DNA from: Anas platyrhynchos
Taxonomy: Eukaryota; Chordata; Aves; Anseriformes; Anatidae
Length of the DNA stretch: 64,000 nucleotides
Direction of reading: 5' to 3'
Assembly: GCF_047663525.1 (NCBI RefSeq)
Contig: NC_092605.1
Location: forward strand, 6,882,001 to 6,946,000
The notes beneath the pieces are model-generated. The model had not been told where the DNA came from. It did no database searches and worked only from the letters and a program-made list of their open reading frames with translations. Numbering within the stretch: the first letter of the stretch is position 1; the number at the start of each line of letters is the position of its first letter. Of this stretch, positions 13,201-26,500 are shown piece after piece. The position numbers were made by a program, and so were the translations under genes.

Positions 13201-16200
13201 TCAAGGCTGAGCTGTGCTGATAGCAGGGTGCTTCCTAGCACCGTGGCAGTTCCCTCTGGGAGAAGAGAGAAGCAGTGCCTTGCTGTTGAGCAGCATCCAG
13301 GGCTTTCCAGCATGGGGACTGGGATCACCAGCAGTAGGACTGAGCTGGGAGAGGACTCAGTAATAGAGAAAAGCTCGCTGAAAAGCTGCTTGCAAATGGC
13401 TCTGCTCTTCCAAACAGTCGACTTAAGCATGTGATGGGGCCATCGCCCAGCCACGCTGCAGGGAGGTGCGTGCCTCGCAGCTGGCCAGGGCTCACATGCA
13501 AGAGGCAAAGCCTATCAGTGGAACTTGGAAAACAGCCTGTTCTCCCTGAAGGGGAAGCAAACTGGTGTTTTCATCAAGATCCTCTGGTCAGGCCATAGGC
13601 AAACCAAGCAATAATCTTCTCCTCCCAGCACTGGGCACTGAGGTCATGGTGCTTTGAGCAGAGATGATCCTGTCTCTCCGCAGGATGAAAGAGAGCAAAC
13701 TTTCCCCGAGGCAGGCAGGATCTGACAGACCTCAAACAGACCAGCGCAGACACCCACATGAGTTTCTCAACCTACTTATTTGCCACTGCAGTAGGCTTGG
13801 CACAGCTCTTACTTCAGAGGTGACAGTGCTCACCAAAGGGCTAATTACTGATGCTTTACGGAAAAATCAGAGAAGTAGAGGGTTGCCATGGCGAGTGTTT
13901 TCACCAACAACCCAAACCACGCACTTGCCAGAGTTCAGATGCAAAAGCACAGCAGATGCCTTGTGCATATGTAAGGGTAGTATTGCCCAACTGAAGGGGA
14001 CTCTAACAAAGGCAATTCAAGTTCATTAGTTCTGCTTTCTTAAGAACAGATAAGTCAGAGTGTTGCTTTTAAGAGGAATTTAATTATGTTAATTAGGTAT
14101 CAAGAGGAAGCTCTTCATCTTCAGAGAGCTGCAGCAGCAAGACAGGCAATGCTGTGCAAGCACCTGCCCCACCTCTGTCCTGGGTCACCTTCAGCCAAGG
14201 TGTTTCATTACGTGGCAGCAAGCATGTCCTCGCCTAGCACTACATCAGTGTGTCATTTGCTGCTCATTATAGAGCAGATTCAGCACATGTGAGCAAAGGT
14301 GGTAATTTTTAATCCATCCTTTCTACCCACAGCTCTGCTGCCATATAGGTCAAGCTGTAATCATGCTTCAAAGTCTTAAGGGCGAGCATTTTGGAAGTGG
14401 ATTTAAGGGCTGTGGGTGGAACCCCTCCTTTAACCTCCCGCTGCATGAAGCGCACACACCTCACTATGGAGAGATGTGGTACCGGGCCCCGCGGCCAGGA
14501 GCGACGCCTGCAATTACTGATGACTTGCTGGGGATGCTGCACATCAGCCAACCCTGCTGCTGCAAGCAGGGCTCAGGCCAAGGACAAGGGCGGAGGGGGG
14601 GAGAAAATGTTGTAGAGCAAGACCTTAATGCCGCTTTGATTAAAGATCTGGGCTCTGAGCTGGGTGATTGCTCATCCAGCCACTCCTCCGACGCTGTGTC
14701 ATTGTGCTCACCCCAGCAGCGTGACGGGCACGCAGCAAACACTGAGCATTAAGGCTGCACCCCAGCAGTGTGGTGTGGAGCTGGGACACAGCACAAAGAA
14801 GCAGTGCAGTATCTCTTCTCCTGCCAAGGATTTCCAGTGAGCTCAGAGGATGTGGGCAGCATCTCAGGGGAATTCAGCAGGGAGCGCCCCAGGGCCAGCA
14901 CCTCTGGAGGAGGGTGAAGACAAAGCCCTGCTCCTCCTCAGAGAGCCAAACAGGACAGCAGAGTGAAGAAAAGCACCAGATCAACATTTGGCTCCAAGCT
15001 TGGTTAAAGGGGTTTTTACTAAAAAATCTACCACTTTAATTGCCATAAAAAAAATCAAACTGCAGCCAAAGCTGAAGCTCCAGTGGGCAAAGTCTCCCTG
15101 ACTGTATTTTACTAGCACAGTCCTCTCACAAATACTGGCTGAACATTTAATTCGGCCTCTTCCCCTCATTCCCACAGCCTCGCATAGGAAGAGGAGAGTG
15201 GGCAGGTTGGAGACAATTCCAGGAACATGTTGTTCTCCCCTCCTCGTCCTGCCAGCAGCCACTCTGTGCTGGAAAATACTCATGAAACACAACAGGGGAG
15301 GAGAGGTTAGGTACAAGGCTTCCGAAATGCCCCCTTAGATGCACTCGGGATACCTCTCGGTGCTAAATCACAGAATCATTTTCAATGGTCTAAGACAGGC
15401 TGGCCTAAGGTCCCTGAAGTAGTGGTGAAACCAACCAGGGGGGGATCCCACACAGGGAAAGCAACCCTCCAGTGGAGGGGCTGGGGCAGGCCAAAGACAA
15501 CAAAGGAGTCATTTCCCTGTCCACCAGCCCTGCCCCATCCCTTTTAAAACTCCAAGTAGGCTGGAAGAACCTCGAGCCATACAGAGCTGGTACTGGTGTT
15601 TGCTGGCAGGGCAGCAGAGACGGGTGCTGAACAGCAGCAGCAGACTCCTGAAGTCTCCTAAGATCTTCTCAGCATGACCAAAAGAAACTCCCCTTCCTCT
15701 GTAAGCCCACAAAATAAGTCTGTCTGGGAGAAGTCCCTGGACATAGCTTCAGAGGGTTTTCTGTCCCACTTCAGGCAGGCAATAGTGTACCAATGTTTTG
15801 GTATAGCCTTTTATTTTGACCACTAATAAGTCTCATAGGACATCTCTGTCCCATCCATCTTAGAACTTCCTGCTTCCACTTGAGAAGACCAGCCTCCAGA
15901 TCACTCCAGGCCTCCTCCCTGAGCCTCAAAAACAACAACCACACAGAGGAGATTTAGGAGATTTGATGGAGAAGGCTCAAGACTCACTAAGAGGAATTCT
16001 TCTACATAAAGTAGCTGATGGCCTAAAATAAAAGAGCAGTAGAAAGTGCTGAAGAAGTAGCACAGGCAAGAGGTTAAAAATCCTTGGGAAGGTACTATTA
16101 AAATGATATATTGCAGGTTACAGAGAATTATGGGACTGAATAGGGAGGAGAGAGCTCCTTTAGCTCCCATGGGGCTCTGCCTACACGAGTGACCCTGATG

Positions 16201-16611
16201 AGAGCACTCATTTTTACAAGGTGGCCTGGCCCTAGGACTCACAGGCAGGCACAGGCACCCACCCCACACCCAGCTACCAGCCAGGGTGATCAAAGGCTTC
16301 AAGCTAAACACGAAGGGGCAGCCTGTTTCTTGGAGCCATTCCCAAAATAACCCCATAGGCATCAGAGAGAAGAACACTTAGAGCCCTGCCTGGCCACGTG
16401 TTTAAAAATCTCCAAAAATAGCTCCCGCTTCCCCTTTGAAAAACTTTGCGGTTCCCAATGCCTCACAGGAACTCTGCTTCTGCTCAGAGAAGCCACAAAA
16501 TAAGTGAGCAGCCCAGAAATTGATCCATGAGCACATCTGGTACAGCCGAGATCGGCCTTACGGAGAAGGAAAAAGACAGATTTTCAACAGCATGTGTCAA
16601 ATCCAGGGACC

Positions 16612-16617
16612 TTTATT
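16612..16617 (-). terminator. Candidate polyadenylation signal AATAAA for METRNL
   Basis: A canonical AATAAA on the minus strand about 620 nt after the METRNL stop, followed within about 40 nt by CTGTCTTTTTCC, a plausible U-rich downstream element. Alternative hexamers lie nearer the stop at 16923-16928 and 17156-17161. Confidence 0.45.
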
Positions 16618-17233
16618 TCTCTGGAATGGAAAGAATTTGCCAGCCTGGACGAAAAATTGCAGGCGGCGATTGTACATTCTTTCAAATAAAAAAAGAACAC
16701 ACACACAAGAGTTTGGCTCCATAAATTTCTGTCGTAAGAAACAACTGTGAATTGTACACCAAGCTTTTTACAAAGCATCAATGTTAGGATGGTTTACCGT
16801 GCTCTATCACATTCTCGGCCATTTATACAGAATACACCATACCAAATGCTACATCAGCTTAAGACATTTTTAAAAATTAGTATTAAAAAGATACAAAGGC
16901 ATGTTGGCTTTCATTTGGGTTTTTTATTAAGACATGGGAGTTTTCTTGGTTTGTTTTCCTACGGAAGTCACTAAAAAAATATAATAACTTAATTCATAAG
17001 GACAAGATTGGTTAAAAATCCAGCCTTGCTTGCTTGGCAGCCTTCTGAGCTCGTACCTCTGTTGCTTCCATTAGTCTAACAGCGCCGCAGGCTGCAGATG
17101 TGTCCTGCGGGGTCTCAGCCTGAATCCAGATCTGGCCATGCTCTCAGTTACCGTTTTTATTCAGAGTGTTCACCACGGCCAGGAAATATTCCCAGCCAGA
17201 CGCTAAAAGCGGTCTTCAGCCAAACAGGGGATT
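16612..17233 (-). other. METRNL: Probable METRNL 3' untranslated region
   Basis: Minus-strand sequence downstream of the METRNL stop. It is AT-rich with no coding frame. Minus-strand AATAAA hexamers occur at 17161-17156, 16928-16923 and 16617-16612. I take the most distal as the main end because a pyrimidine-rich stretch follows it. The exact end cannot be fixed without transcript data. Confidence 0.5.
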
Positions 17234-17550
17234 TCAATCTGGGCCGATTTCACATGGATTTAGCCCTTTGTCTTTCGCCTCTTTGTACATCCTTTGGAAG
17301 TCTTTAAATCGAGGGGCACAGCCTAACCTGGCTTCCCCAAAGTGCATGCGTCCCGTGAAGAGGAAGTCTCCATCTCCTGGTCTCACCCCACATTCCAGCA
17401 GGGTCTTTATTTGTCCTCGCCAGTTCCCACTCTCCCCCGTGAGCTGAAAGACTTTGCTCTTCTGCCTGTACAGTTTGTTGACCCCGACATGAATTATTGA
17501 TTCTTGCTCTTCTGCCTCGTTCGTTACATCTCGAATGGAGCCTCTGATCA
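17234..17550 (-). CDS. METRNL: METRNL coding exon 4 (C-terminal half) and stop
   Basis: This exon has 317 bases, with acceptor TTTTTCTGTTCCCAG|TGATC, and ends in TGA at 17236-17234. It encodes residues 188 (part) to 292: IRGSIRDVTNEAEEQES, LYRQKSKVFQ, TLLECGVRPGDGDFLFTG, RMHFGEARLGCAPRFKDF and the end GLNPCEIGPD. Three cysteines lie here (241, 265, 287). Family knowledge places an NTR-like fold in this half. The match to the meteorin-like family continues to the last residues, so no truncation is seen. Confidence 0.96.
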
Positions 17551-20500
17551 CTGGGAACAGAAAAAGGACATGAGGAAGGGTTTCCCAAAGCCCCCTCTGG
17601 AAGGACGGGGTCCAAACTCAGCCCCCTATAACTAGGCAGCTCAAGGGGAAGTGATTTCACTACAGCAGACCTGTTTTTGGTCCCTTGTTATTTTTAGAAC
17701 TGAGTTTATAGTAGTAACCTCCAGCACATATTTGTGTTTGTTACAGTTTATATTCATAACCTGCCCAGAAAGGGCATCCACATATTAAATTTAAACACAA
17801 AAATAATTTCATTGGAAAAATAGCATCAAACCCAGCAAAGAGTCATAACAACAAGATAGATGCTTAGGGCTCTGTGACAATGTACTTTCTGTTCTGCAGC
17901 CATCACAGATACCAGCTAGTATTAATTTCCCCTTTTAAAAGGGAAGCACAGAAAATTATTGAAACTTTTGGTCTTTCATCAGCAGCCCATTTTAGGGCAG
18001 CAAATAGATGCACCCAAGAAGTCTTTGAACTTCTACTTCCACCGTGGTTGCAGGGTCATTCTCTGTCCACCCCGGGGAAGTGCCAGATGAACTTTTTTAG
18101 GTTCTTCACACCATGTCCTCCTCCCTCTCCCAGGCACACAGCCCCTTAGGACAGCATTTACTGCTGCTGGAAGCTGTCAGGCATGAGCAGGTTTCTGTTG
18201 CTGTTTGTGGAGGTTTGGCGACAGATACCACTATCAAGAAAGACAGCAAAGAGAGGGGGAAGGCAACAACTCACCAAAATCACTAGTGCAGACAGCCAAG
18301 AGGACCTCTGTGTCACTGCATGGTCGGCAGGGAGCTGGAGAGAAAGGGACAGAGTTAGCATAGGATCAAAAGAAAGGCAACAAATAGCCAGTTTTAAACC
18401 AACCAGAATCTCATGGGGGGGGAGCAAGTGGTCCAAAGACCTGACAGGCATCAATAATGCTACAAGAAATGCTGGCTAACCCTAGCCCCATGAGATTTTT
18501 GTAATTAAGATGGAATATGGATCTCTTTAACGCTCCTGATGGGATATATTATCTAGCAAACACCCCACACGCTCACTGCTCGTATGCAAAATATGTTTTG
18601 ATACTGGGTGCATTTGTAGAGTGATCTGCTGTAAATTCAAAGCTCTTGAAAACGCTTTGAAGATCATGTGCCTTTTACAGGCTGATGGCAAAGCTTCTTT
18701 TTTACAATTTCTATCAAGCGTCGTTGGGCTATTTCACAAGCCACTTACTCTATCACCACATCAAAGATCCAGGAGGTTACAGAAAGGGGGAGGCAAAGAG
18801 GGGAGAAAAAAAAAAACACGCATGTGTTGGAGGGCGTCAAGGCAAAGCGGAAACTCAAGCCTGTATCTGGTAGAGCTCAAGCAGTACAAAGACCATTTCC
18901 TGTACTGCTGGAAACATTTGGATATCTGCACTAATCTAATCAATGCAAGAATGTGGCTCCTCTTTGTACTCAGCCAGCTATTTCTGAGGAGAAGGTACTG
19001 TAGTTGCAGTACAGATGTTTCTATAATACCCCATTGAGTTCAGGAATTTGCTTACTATCAGGGTCTGCCCTGCCTAGGGATGCTAATTAAGTCTGTCCAC
19101 TGGAGGCTCAGGGATCAGAGCCCACGTCTTTCACTTGATGTCATCTCGAAGCCTCGCTTGCACATCAGTCAGAAAAATGCAAACCCATCGAGCTGTTCTG
19201 CCTGGATTAACACAGCCAAAGGCGAAGCACTGGAGCTACAGCTCATGTCATCACACTGTCCATGATCAAACCCGAAAAACCCGAAGCTGAAGTCACCCCA
19301 CTCCCCCCCCAACCACCCCCTCCAAAAAAAAAAAAAAAAAAATGCAGATTTTGAACCTCAACATCTGAAAACACTTAGTTACCGGATTCCCAAATTGTCA
19401 CACCCTTCCTCTCACCCCCGCCTGCTTTCTGGAGAAGTTTATCCATTGCAGTACGAAGTACTTTTAAGCTAGCCTAAACAATGCGGAGCCGGTGCCTCCA
19501 ACGCTCAGCTATCAGCGCTCCTCTGTTAGTCAGCACAAGCCAGTCTTCAACGTAAGACAGGGCAAACCTCTTATTTTTTCCAAGGTCCCAGAAAGGCAGT
19601 GATCCAGAAAGAAGGATTATTGAACCAAATCCACCAGATTTGCTCCAGTCAGATGATTAATACACAGTGTAACACACTGTTTAATAGGATTAAAGAGGAT
19701 GTAAAATGCACATTTCTGGGCAGAGATATTTGAAGGAATAATTCAAAAAGGTTAAAAAACTCTAAGAGAAGAGAATAGGAATAGGCAAAATAGTTTTGTT
19801 AAAGTATCTGGATCTTCCAGGCATTTCTATTTAGTCAAGTCTGAATGTCTTCAGGGCCTTTAGAAACAAGTCAGCCTTTACTGTCCTTTTTCCCCCCCAC
19901 AGCCCTACATACAATTTCATCTCTTTCTTGGAAAATGTTTCTCTTTCTTTGGAAACTGTTTAATATCGTGAAAAAAGCAGAAGCAGAAAAAGCCTGGACA
20001 TAAGTGAGTACTACAATAAAGTCAGTTTAAAGGTATTTTAATTTTTAGACTCAAGAGATTTTGATTAGTGGCTAGACCAAACATCCAAGTTTCATCTGAC
20101 AGAGAAACTTCTAACAGTCACACAACATCCTACCACAGAGTCATTTCACTCATGGCACCTACCGAACCCATCCAGGGCCGACTCCCCTCTTCCCCAGCCT
20201 CCCTCTGCCCAAACCTGGACCTGGGTCAGATCCCCCAAATGGAGGTGACCTGCAAACCTGTGGGAATCCCACAGCATTTTCACATGGAGAGAAGTTCTGA
20301 AACAAAGCACAACTGACGGACATCCACAAAATCCACAGTTGGATTTTTGACGCCAGATTTCAGATATTTTGCTCTGCAAAGATCTAATAATAAAAAGGCA
20401 TCCCGGCTTTTTTAAGTCTGAGTGAAAACAGTCTTGGTTTAGACCAGACATCTCTGTAGTTCGTCCAACCCCATCCGAAAATTGAAAAAACAAAATGACT

Positions 20501-23500
20501 AAGCCATTTTTGTTCTCAGAAGGAGTGCAACACAAGCAACTGCATTAAAGATGAAAAAGAAAATACTTTAAGTGGTTCCTTCAATTTAAATAGACTGACA
20601 CTGTAATACATCAAATGAACAAGCACACACATATACACGGAACCAAATCATTTTAATTGTGGACTCTAGGCAAAATCCTGCATCCTTTTTAAATGCAGGA
20701 GGAAATTAAAAGTGCTCAGTATTGCTCACACTAGATCATTACTTAAAACCTACTTCAGATCCATGCTGACTCACAGCAGTTTGGTGGCATGCAAGCTCAT
20801 TTAACAACCATTTACCACCATCCATCGCTGCAATACCAGACATATGAAGAACAGAAATCCTCTTCTGTGGAACAGCTCCCACATCTGCATTCACAGAGTA
20901 TCAAATACATCGTGCAAGTGGCAAAAACTAGGTATGCAAGCACAGATGGAAAGCGAGTTGTGAAGGATTACTGCCGAGGTAAATGGACCATTAAAAAGCA
21001 AATAACACTCACCCACTACAACCAAAGCTTCATTCCTATACAGTCTCACAAAAGAAACAAAGTCCTAAGAAGGAGGGAATGCCTGTGCTTTCTTTTGAAT
21101 TACAGCCATAAAGGAATCCGTGTGTTTATGCCGCAGTTTAGTTATTTGGGGTGCACTTCGGGACTAATTCACTCCAGATTGGGTGGCAGGTGTTTTTCTC
21201 CATCAGCAGATGAAAACGGCGTGCACACTTTCAAGCTAAAAGAGGAAGCATTCTTATTTATATGAAAACTAAAAATAAAATAAAAAATTACACATGCACA
21301 GCAGGCGTAGATGTTCATTTTCTGAGGAAACCAGCTCAGTTGCTAAACACGAGACAGTGTTTGCTGGATGACCGACTCCCTGGGGACGTCTCAAGGGCTG
21401 CCCAGGTTCTCGTGTCCAAAAGCAAGTCTCCGAACTTGCAGCAGCAACAACATCAACATCAGCTGCCCTAATTCCTTTAAACTCGATAAGCCAAAGAGTC
21501 TTACTTCATACAGCAGCAGGGGAAGGAGGAAAAAAAAAAGAAGGGAGAGAAAAGCAACATTTTATTGAAGCCCTCTAAAGTCCAGATGCCTATAACTCAA
21601 CCACACCGCTTGTGGCATAAAGCCTGCATTGTGCACATCGGCTGCCGACTCCCCTGGGAATGCCTTTGATGGATTTTGACAGTATCCTGACCTGAAGTAA
21701 CCTGAGGCAGCCCTCTCCCTCCACCCCGCCGTCCAGCGCCTCCAAAGGCCTCTCTATTCACCTCCCCGCAGAGGGAGATGTAATTACATCATTCCTCACA
21801 AGCCAGCAGTCATGTCCCAGCTGCTTTGAGCGATTTGCCCTCTGAACCTGATGTTACCGAGGAGGACGTGGCGATGCTAACAATAGACTGCACTTGTTGG
21901 CCAACAGCTCTGTCGAACACGGTGCTGGTCCTCTCCGCAGGGAGGCAGAAATGCTCAGGAAGAGAGGAGGACGTGCCCTGAGGAGGTGCCCTGAGCTCCA
22001 GAAGGCCCCCAACCCAGTCAGTATCGAAGAATTGAGCTGTCTAGGGACAATCTCCTGCTGTGTTGGGGATGGATTTAAGGGTGCATTCAGTGCTGCAAGG
22101 TAGCACGAGTCTCCCCACCACCTCGTGAGCTGCGGGTAGGTGTTGGTGTCCTCTCAGGGCACATGCATGCATTTCCAGCCCTTCCTCCCTTGGTTTGGGA
22201 CACTTGTGCACAACCCCTCTATGCTGTGAAAGCAGTAGATGGGGTTATCTGAAGGGCCATCACCGTGGTGTAGGACAACAGCTCCCTGCAGAACTCATTC
22301 AAAGTGGTCTGTGTGGGCCCTGGCTGTAGATATCACAGAACCCACAAGAACAGGCCTGGTCTTCCTTTCAGCAAGTGTCATATCCTTTGTTTCAACAGCC
22401 CTCCAAGGCTCTGACCGACCTTACCTTACTCTGAAACCAGCTTCTAACCAACAAATAAACCCAGTCTGTCCCGCGTGTTCTCAGCATGCTCCCCAACCCC
22501 ACAGCTATCAAAAAGCCTGGAAGAACCGGGCTGCAGGCCCTCACACACCGTCCCAAAGCTCCATTTACCGAGCTCACACAGCCTTCCCCATCCGCACCAT
22601 GGTTCTGGGTAGCTGAACAACATCATCGCCCTGACAGCATGCACAGGAAGAGAGGCGCCCTTTAAGCAGAAGTGAAATTGTTTAACACAAAGTAATTGCA
22701 GAAAACCGCTTTACCGAGGAATACCCTCTGGTTTTATTAAGCAGCCTGCACACGCGTGCGGTGTGGTAGAGGTGCAGATCATGGGGGAGGGAAGCACACC
22801 ACTGGTTTCTCTGCACTCCCAGTTTCCTTGGCGTACGTCACCCACACATTCGTATTTCTGAATAACCCTTTGAAGAGCAATCAGACGTTTTTAAGTACCT
22901 AAAGCTACAGGGGAGATACAAACAGGGTTGGAGCATTTTCTGTCAGCCCTAGGTGTGAATCGATGATTAAAACAGGCAGCTCTTCCTCTCGGTGCCAGGC
23001 TCAGCAGAAGACATTCAAATGGGCCTTGTCGCAGGCCAGGCTGATTTACCCCACACCAGCCGGTGCTGCAGGACCTCGAGCAGCCCGAGTGTGGGGCCAC
23101 AGGAGACCTCGGTCTCCAGGATGAAAGCTCTCAGCCTGACATCAGCACCGGTTCGTATGGAACAAAAAAACACCCACCCACACCTTTTACATTCTTGCTG
23201 GCAGCTCTGTAATTACAACCATACTGGAAAAGGGCATCGTAGGATGAGTCTCCTTCCTGGAAAGACAGAGTGCAGGCTTCTGGGAGCACATTATAAAAAT
23301 ACAGATGCGGTTTCTCCAATGATGGTGCATTTCTCAGTCGTTTTCTGAGTCCTTAGCAGAAATGACTATGGTGCAACTGATCACGGGCTCAGTGATTTAG
23401 CTTGGGCACAAGGATTTAAGGGCAAACATCATATGAGCACACACAAAAAAATCTTCCCCTGATCCTGCTTTCACAAATTAATAAGCTGAATAAATCCTTC

Positions 23501-26500
23501 TAATTCTTATCTAGGCTTCCTTTTTGAAGGAGCATCACTTCTGCCATGAAATCAGCCTCTCACAGCTCATATCTGAAGCTAAAATACCTGCTACTTTGCA
23601 GCAGAGGTAGACAAGAATTTGACAACTCTCTGGTTTACCAGGTTCTGACTAATCACCTCCTTTCTAAATATACCTTCAACTTTCCTCACCCCCTCAGAAA
23701 GCTCTTCCTGAGTAAGCCAAAATAACACTGAGCCTCAAAGCACTCACTACCCCCACACTGAAACACCACCTTGAACTATATCAATACATCTGTAGCTCAA
23801 TACATCTTACATTTAACATGAAGATATTAGCCAGGAGCTCAAGCCAACAGAGTACACCTGCTTTTAACAAAATACCTGCAGCCACACAGATGGGGAAAAC
23901 GTGGCCGGACGACACAGAGCATCTTCCCAGCTGGGCTGGAAGTTACTGACACCCAGTCACAACACACAGAGGAGCTCTCTCATCACTCCTTTGTTTTACA
24001 GGGCTTTCCTGTCTTTGGACGGATAGGATTACATGGCTTTCTGCAAGCACTGCACTTTTCCTAGCGTGTCAGTAGGAAAACGCCAAGCCAGGGAGCAAAT
24101 CCAGCAGTGGGACCCACGCTGTTCCCAGATCCTTGGCTCAATGATACTTTGCACACAGGGTCCAGAGGAATTGTGCTTCTAAGACCAGTAGAAAGTCAGT
24201 GCTCTGGATCAGGTACTGAGGCAGCTTAGTGCTCCTCTGAAGGCAGGATTCATCCCTGCGTTTGCTGGGAAGTTAACCTGAGCCCCCGTGCTGAGCAGAA
24301 AAGGGAGCTCAGAACAACAGTCTGATAAAAAAAAACACAGCACAGATAAAAAAACTTGAGGTCTCCCTTCTTCTACAGCCACAACTCAGCCACTGCTTGG
24401 TACAGGACAAGACACTGATTTAACAGCTGGACCAAAACAAGGATGCTGCTGCACTGCAGATTTTCTCCTGACTTCTGTACCTGAAGCAGGGCCATTGGTG
24501 ATTTTACATTTTTGGAGAAGAAAGCACCTACTCTACTAGCTCCTTGTCCTAGCTCTTTTCTAACACTCAGTCCAACTTGCACGTATATACAAGTTTCCAG
24601 AAGTAACTTGTAAAATAGAGATCATGACTGAGTATTATTTAAACCTGCAAATAAGTTTAATGAAATGCAGACTTTCACATGCTGTGCCATGGATTGTGCC
24701 AAGAGAATCGAGTTAATACCACTTCCTTCCTGCATAGAAAGAATAAAAAAAGCATACTGTAAACCTCACCATTAGAGATGTGATGACCTTTGCATTCTGA
24801 GAAACGTTAAGACAAGAGGCCATAAACCAGAAATTTATCTTTTCACAGAAATGTCTTCCAAGAGGGTATTAAAATCCTAAGCACCAAAGAAGACTATTTA
24901 TGTAAACAGTTTGACGAAGAGATTTGGTACTAGGCAAGCTCCATTTGCAACAGCTTTCAAAATGAAACTTGGCTCAGCAGCTACAGAGCACGTAAGGGTC
25001 CTCTGGGGCTGCAGAGTCAATGTCTTTCTGCTGTTCCAAGATGCAGCACCCATTCTAACAAATGAGCTGAAAGGTCAGCAAGAAACACAAACAGCCATTT
25101 GTTTGTTGTTGTTTAAAAAAAAAAAAAAATCACAGAGCAGTTTTTATTCAAGTATCATCAGATACCGTTAAGCTCAACCTCCAGGCACAACTTGCATCAA
25201 CCCAGGAGAAATTCTGCAAAGCATTATACCTTCGAGACACTTCCTGCTGTCCTCTGGGCTGCTTATTGCATGTCCCAAACACCTTCTCCCAGCCCTGTCT
25301 CCTCTCCTGCCGTATGTGACCACTGCTCACCCTCCATTGCTGCCTCCCCTCTTGTTCCCAGTGCAGTGCTGGGCTCCAGGCTGCTACAACAAACCTCGTG
25401 GCAGAGCCCCGCTGGGGCAGGCAGCGATGCCACAGTAGCAAGGCCAGTGCCAGGCTCCTGCATTTACCCCTTGCATCACCAGCCCTATAAAAACCCTCAG
25501 TTACAGTCAGGCCTGAAATGTATCCCATCCAAATAGCCCTACTGAGCAAACCAAATTTTCAGTTGAATTTCCACTGTTCAAAGTGCACCAGAGAGGAGAG
25601 CCCAGCAAACAAGAAGCTTCTCTGCAATTATGCTTGCACATGTTCCTGGACAAGCAGTATTTGCAATCATCTGCCATTTCTTTGCTTTCTCTCTCTTCCT
25701 GCAATTTAAGAGAAAAACAGACAGCAAGTAACTGCTAGGAATTTCTACTGGTGTTTGTGCACAAGATACCAATATAAAACCAATATTAAAAAAAAAAAAA
25801 TGGTCTGTTTATCCCAGAGAAGATGCCTCTCTCCCTCCTCGAACCTAGTGCTGCTGCCCCAGCAGGGACAGGGGACTGGAGGCACTGGGTAGGTGGGGAC
25901 AGTCGGGGCACGAGGAGCCAGCAGTGCCTCTGGGTGCTCGAGGGAAGTCTCTGGAAGGGCTGGGCAGGACCTGGCTCCCCACCAGCACACACAGCTGCAG
26001 CATTGCACCTCTGCGCTGCCCCTCCGCTGCTCAGCAAATATTTCTCCTGACTCAAACCCAGCAAAGATTCATGGCTTGACTCATCCACCACTGAAATTCC
26101 CTCTGAAAATATGTTTTTCTTCTAAAGAAAATGTCATTCCGTGGCCTTGTAAAAGCACACCCTAATGAGATCTAGGAAAACATAAAGCTATGAAGAAAGT
26201 TTTGATGTCTTGTTTGGTTTTGTCTCTGACAGACAGCTAGTAAAACACTCAGCAGAGATGGCATGAGATGCTTGCAGGGCAGAAATTAGAAAAGTAATGT
26301 GGTTTTCACTCCTGTGTCCCAGGGAAGCTGTGTGGCCAGGCACATGGCTCAGGTGCCAGAGCCCATGCCCAGGAGAGGCTGGAACAGCACCTACAGCCTG
26401 GCAGGAGCTGAGCCAGAAGCCTCCCCTCCTCTTCGGGCCATTAATGCCTCCCATGGAGCAGGGGAATAGAATTAAGTAACAAGTGCCTGGTTAAACTTAA

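Larger units (their letters stand above)
1..16611. other. Gene-free region downstream of METRNL
   Basis: No ORF here has recognisable family motifs or a supporting set of splice sites. The longest (4023-4556, 9660-10193, 11659-12231, 12993-13508) are low-complexity Ser/Pro/His/Leu-rich translations typical of moderately GC-rich noncoding DNA. Apart from MIR-like remnants at 1.7 and 7.2 kb, a short CA run near 776-787 and an A run near 11153-11169, I see nothing that can be named. Unannotated lncRNA is possible but has no sequence signature. Confidence 0.6.

Noticed and set aside
12993-13508. 171-codon minus-strand frame
   Set aside because: No motif or signal recognised, and overlapping open frames occur on the other strand. 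Consistent with chance.
15365-15420. Possible antisense CR1 3' tail starting ATCACAGAATCATTTTC
   Set aside because: Only about ten bases match the tail convincingly. The rest does not follow CR1 order.
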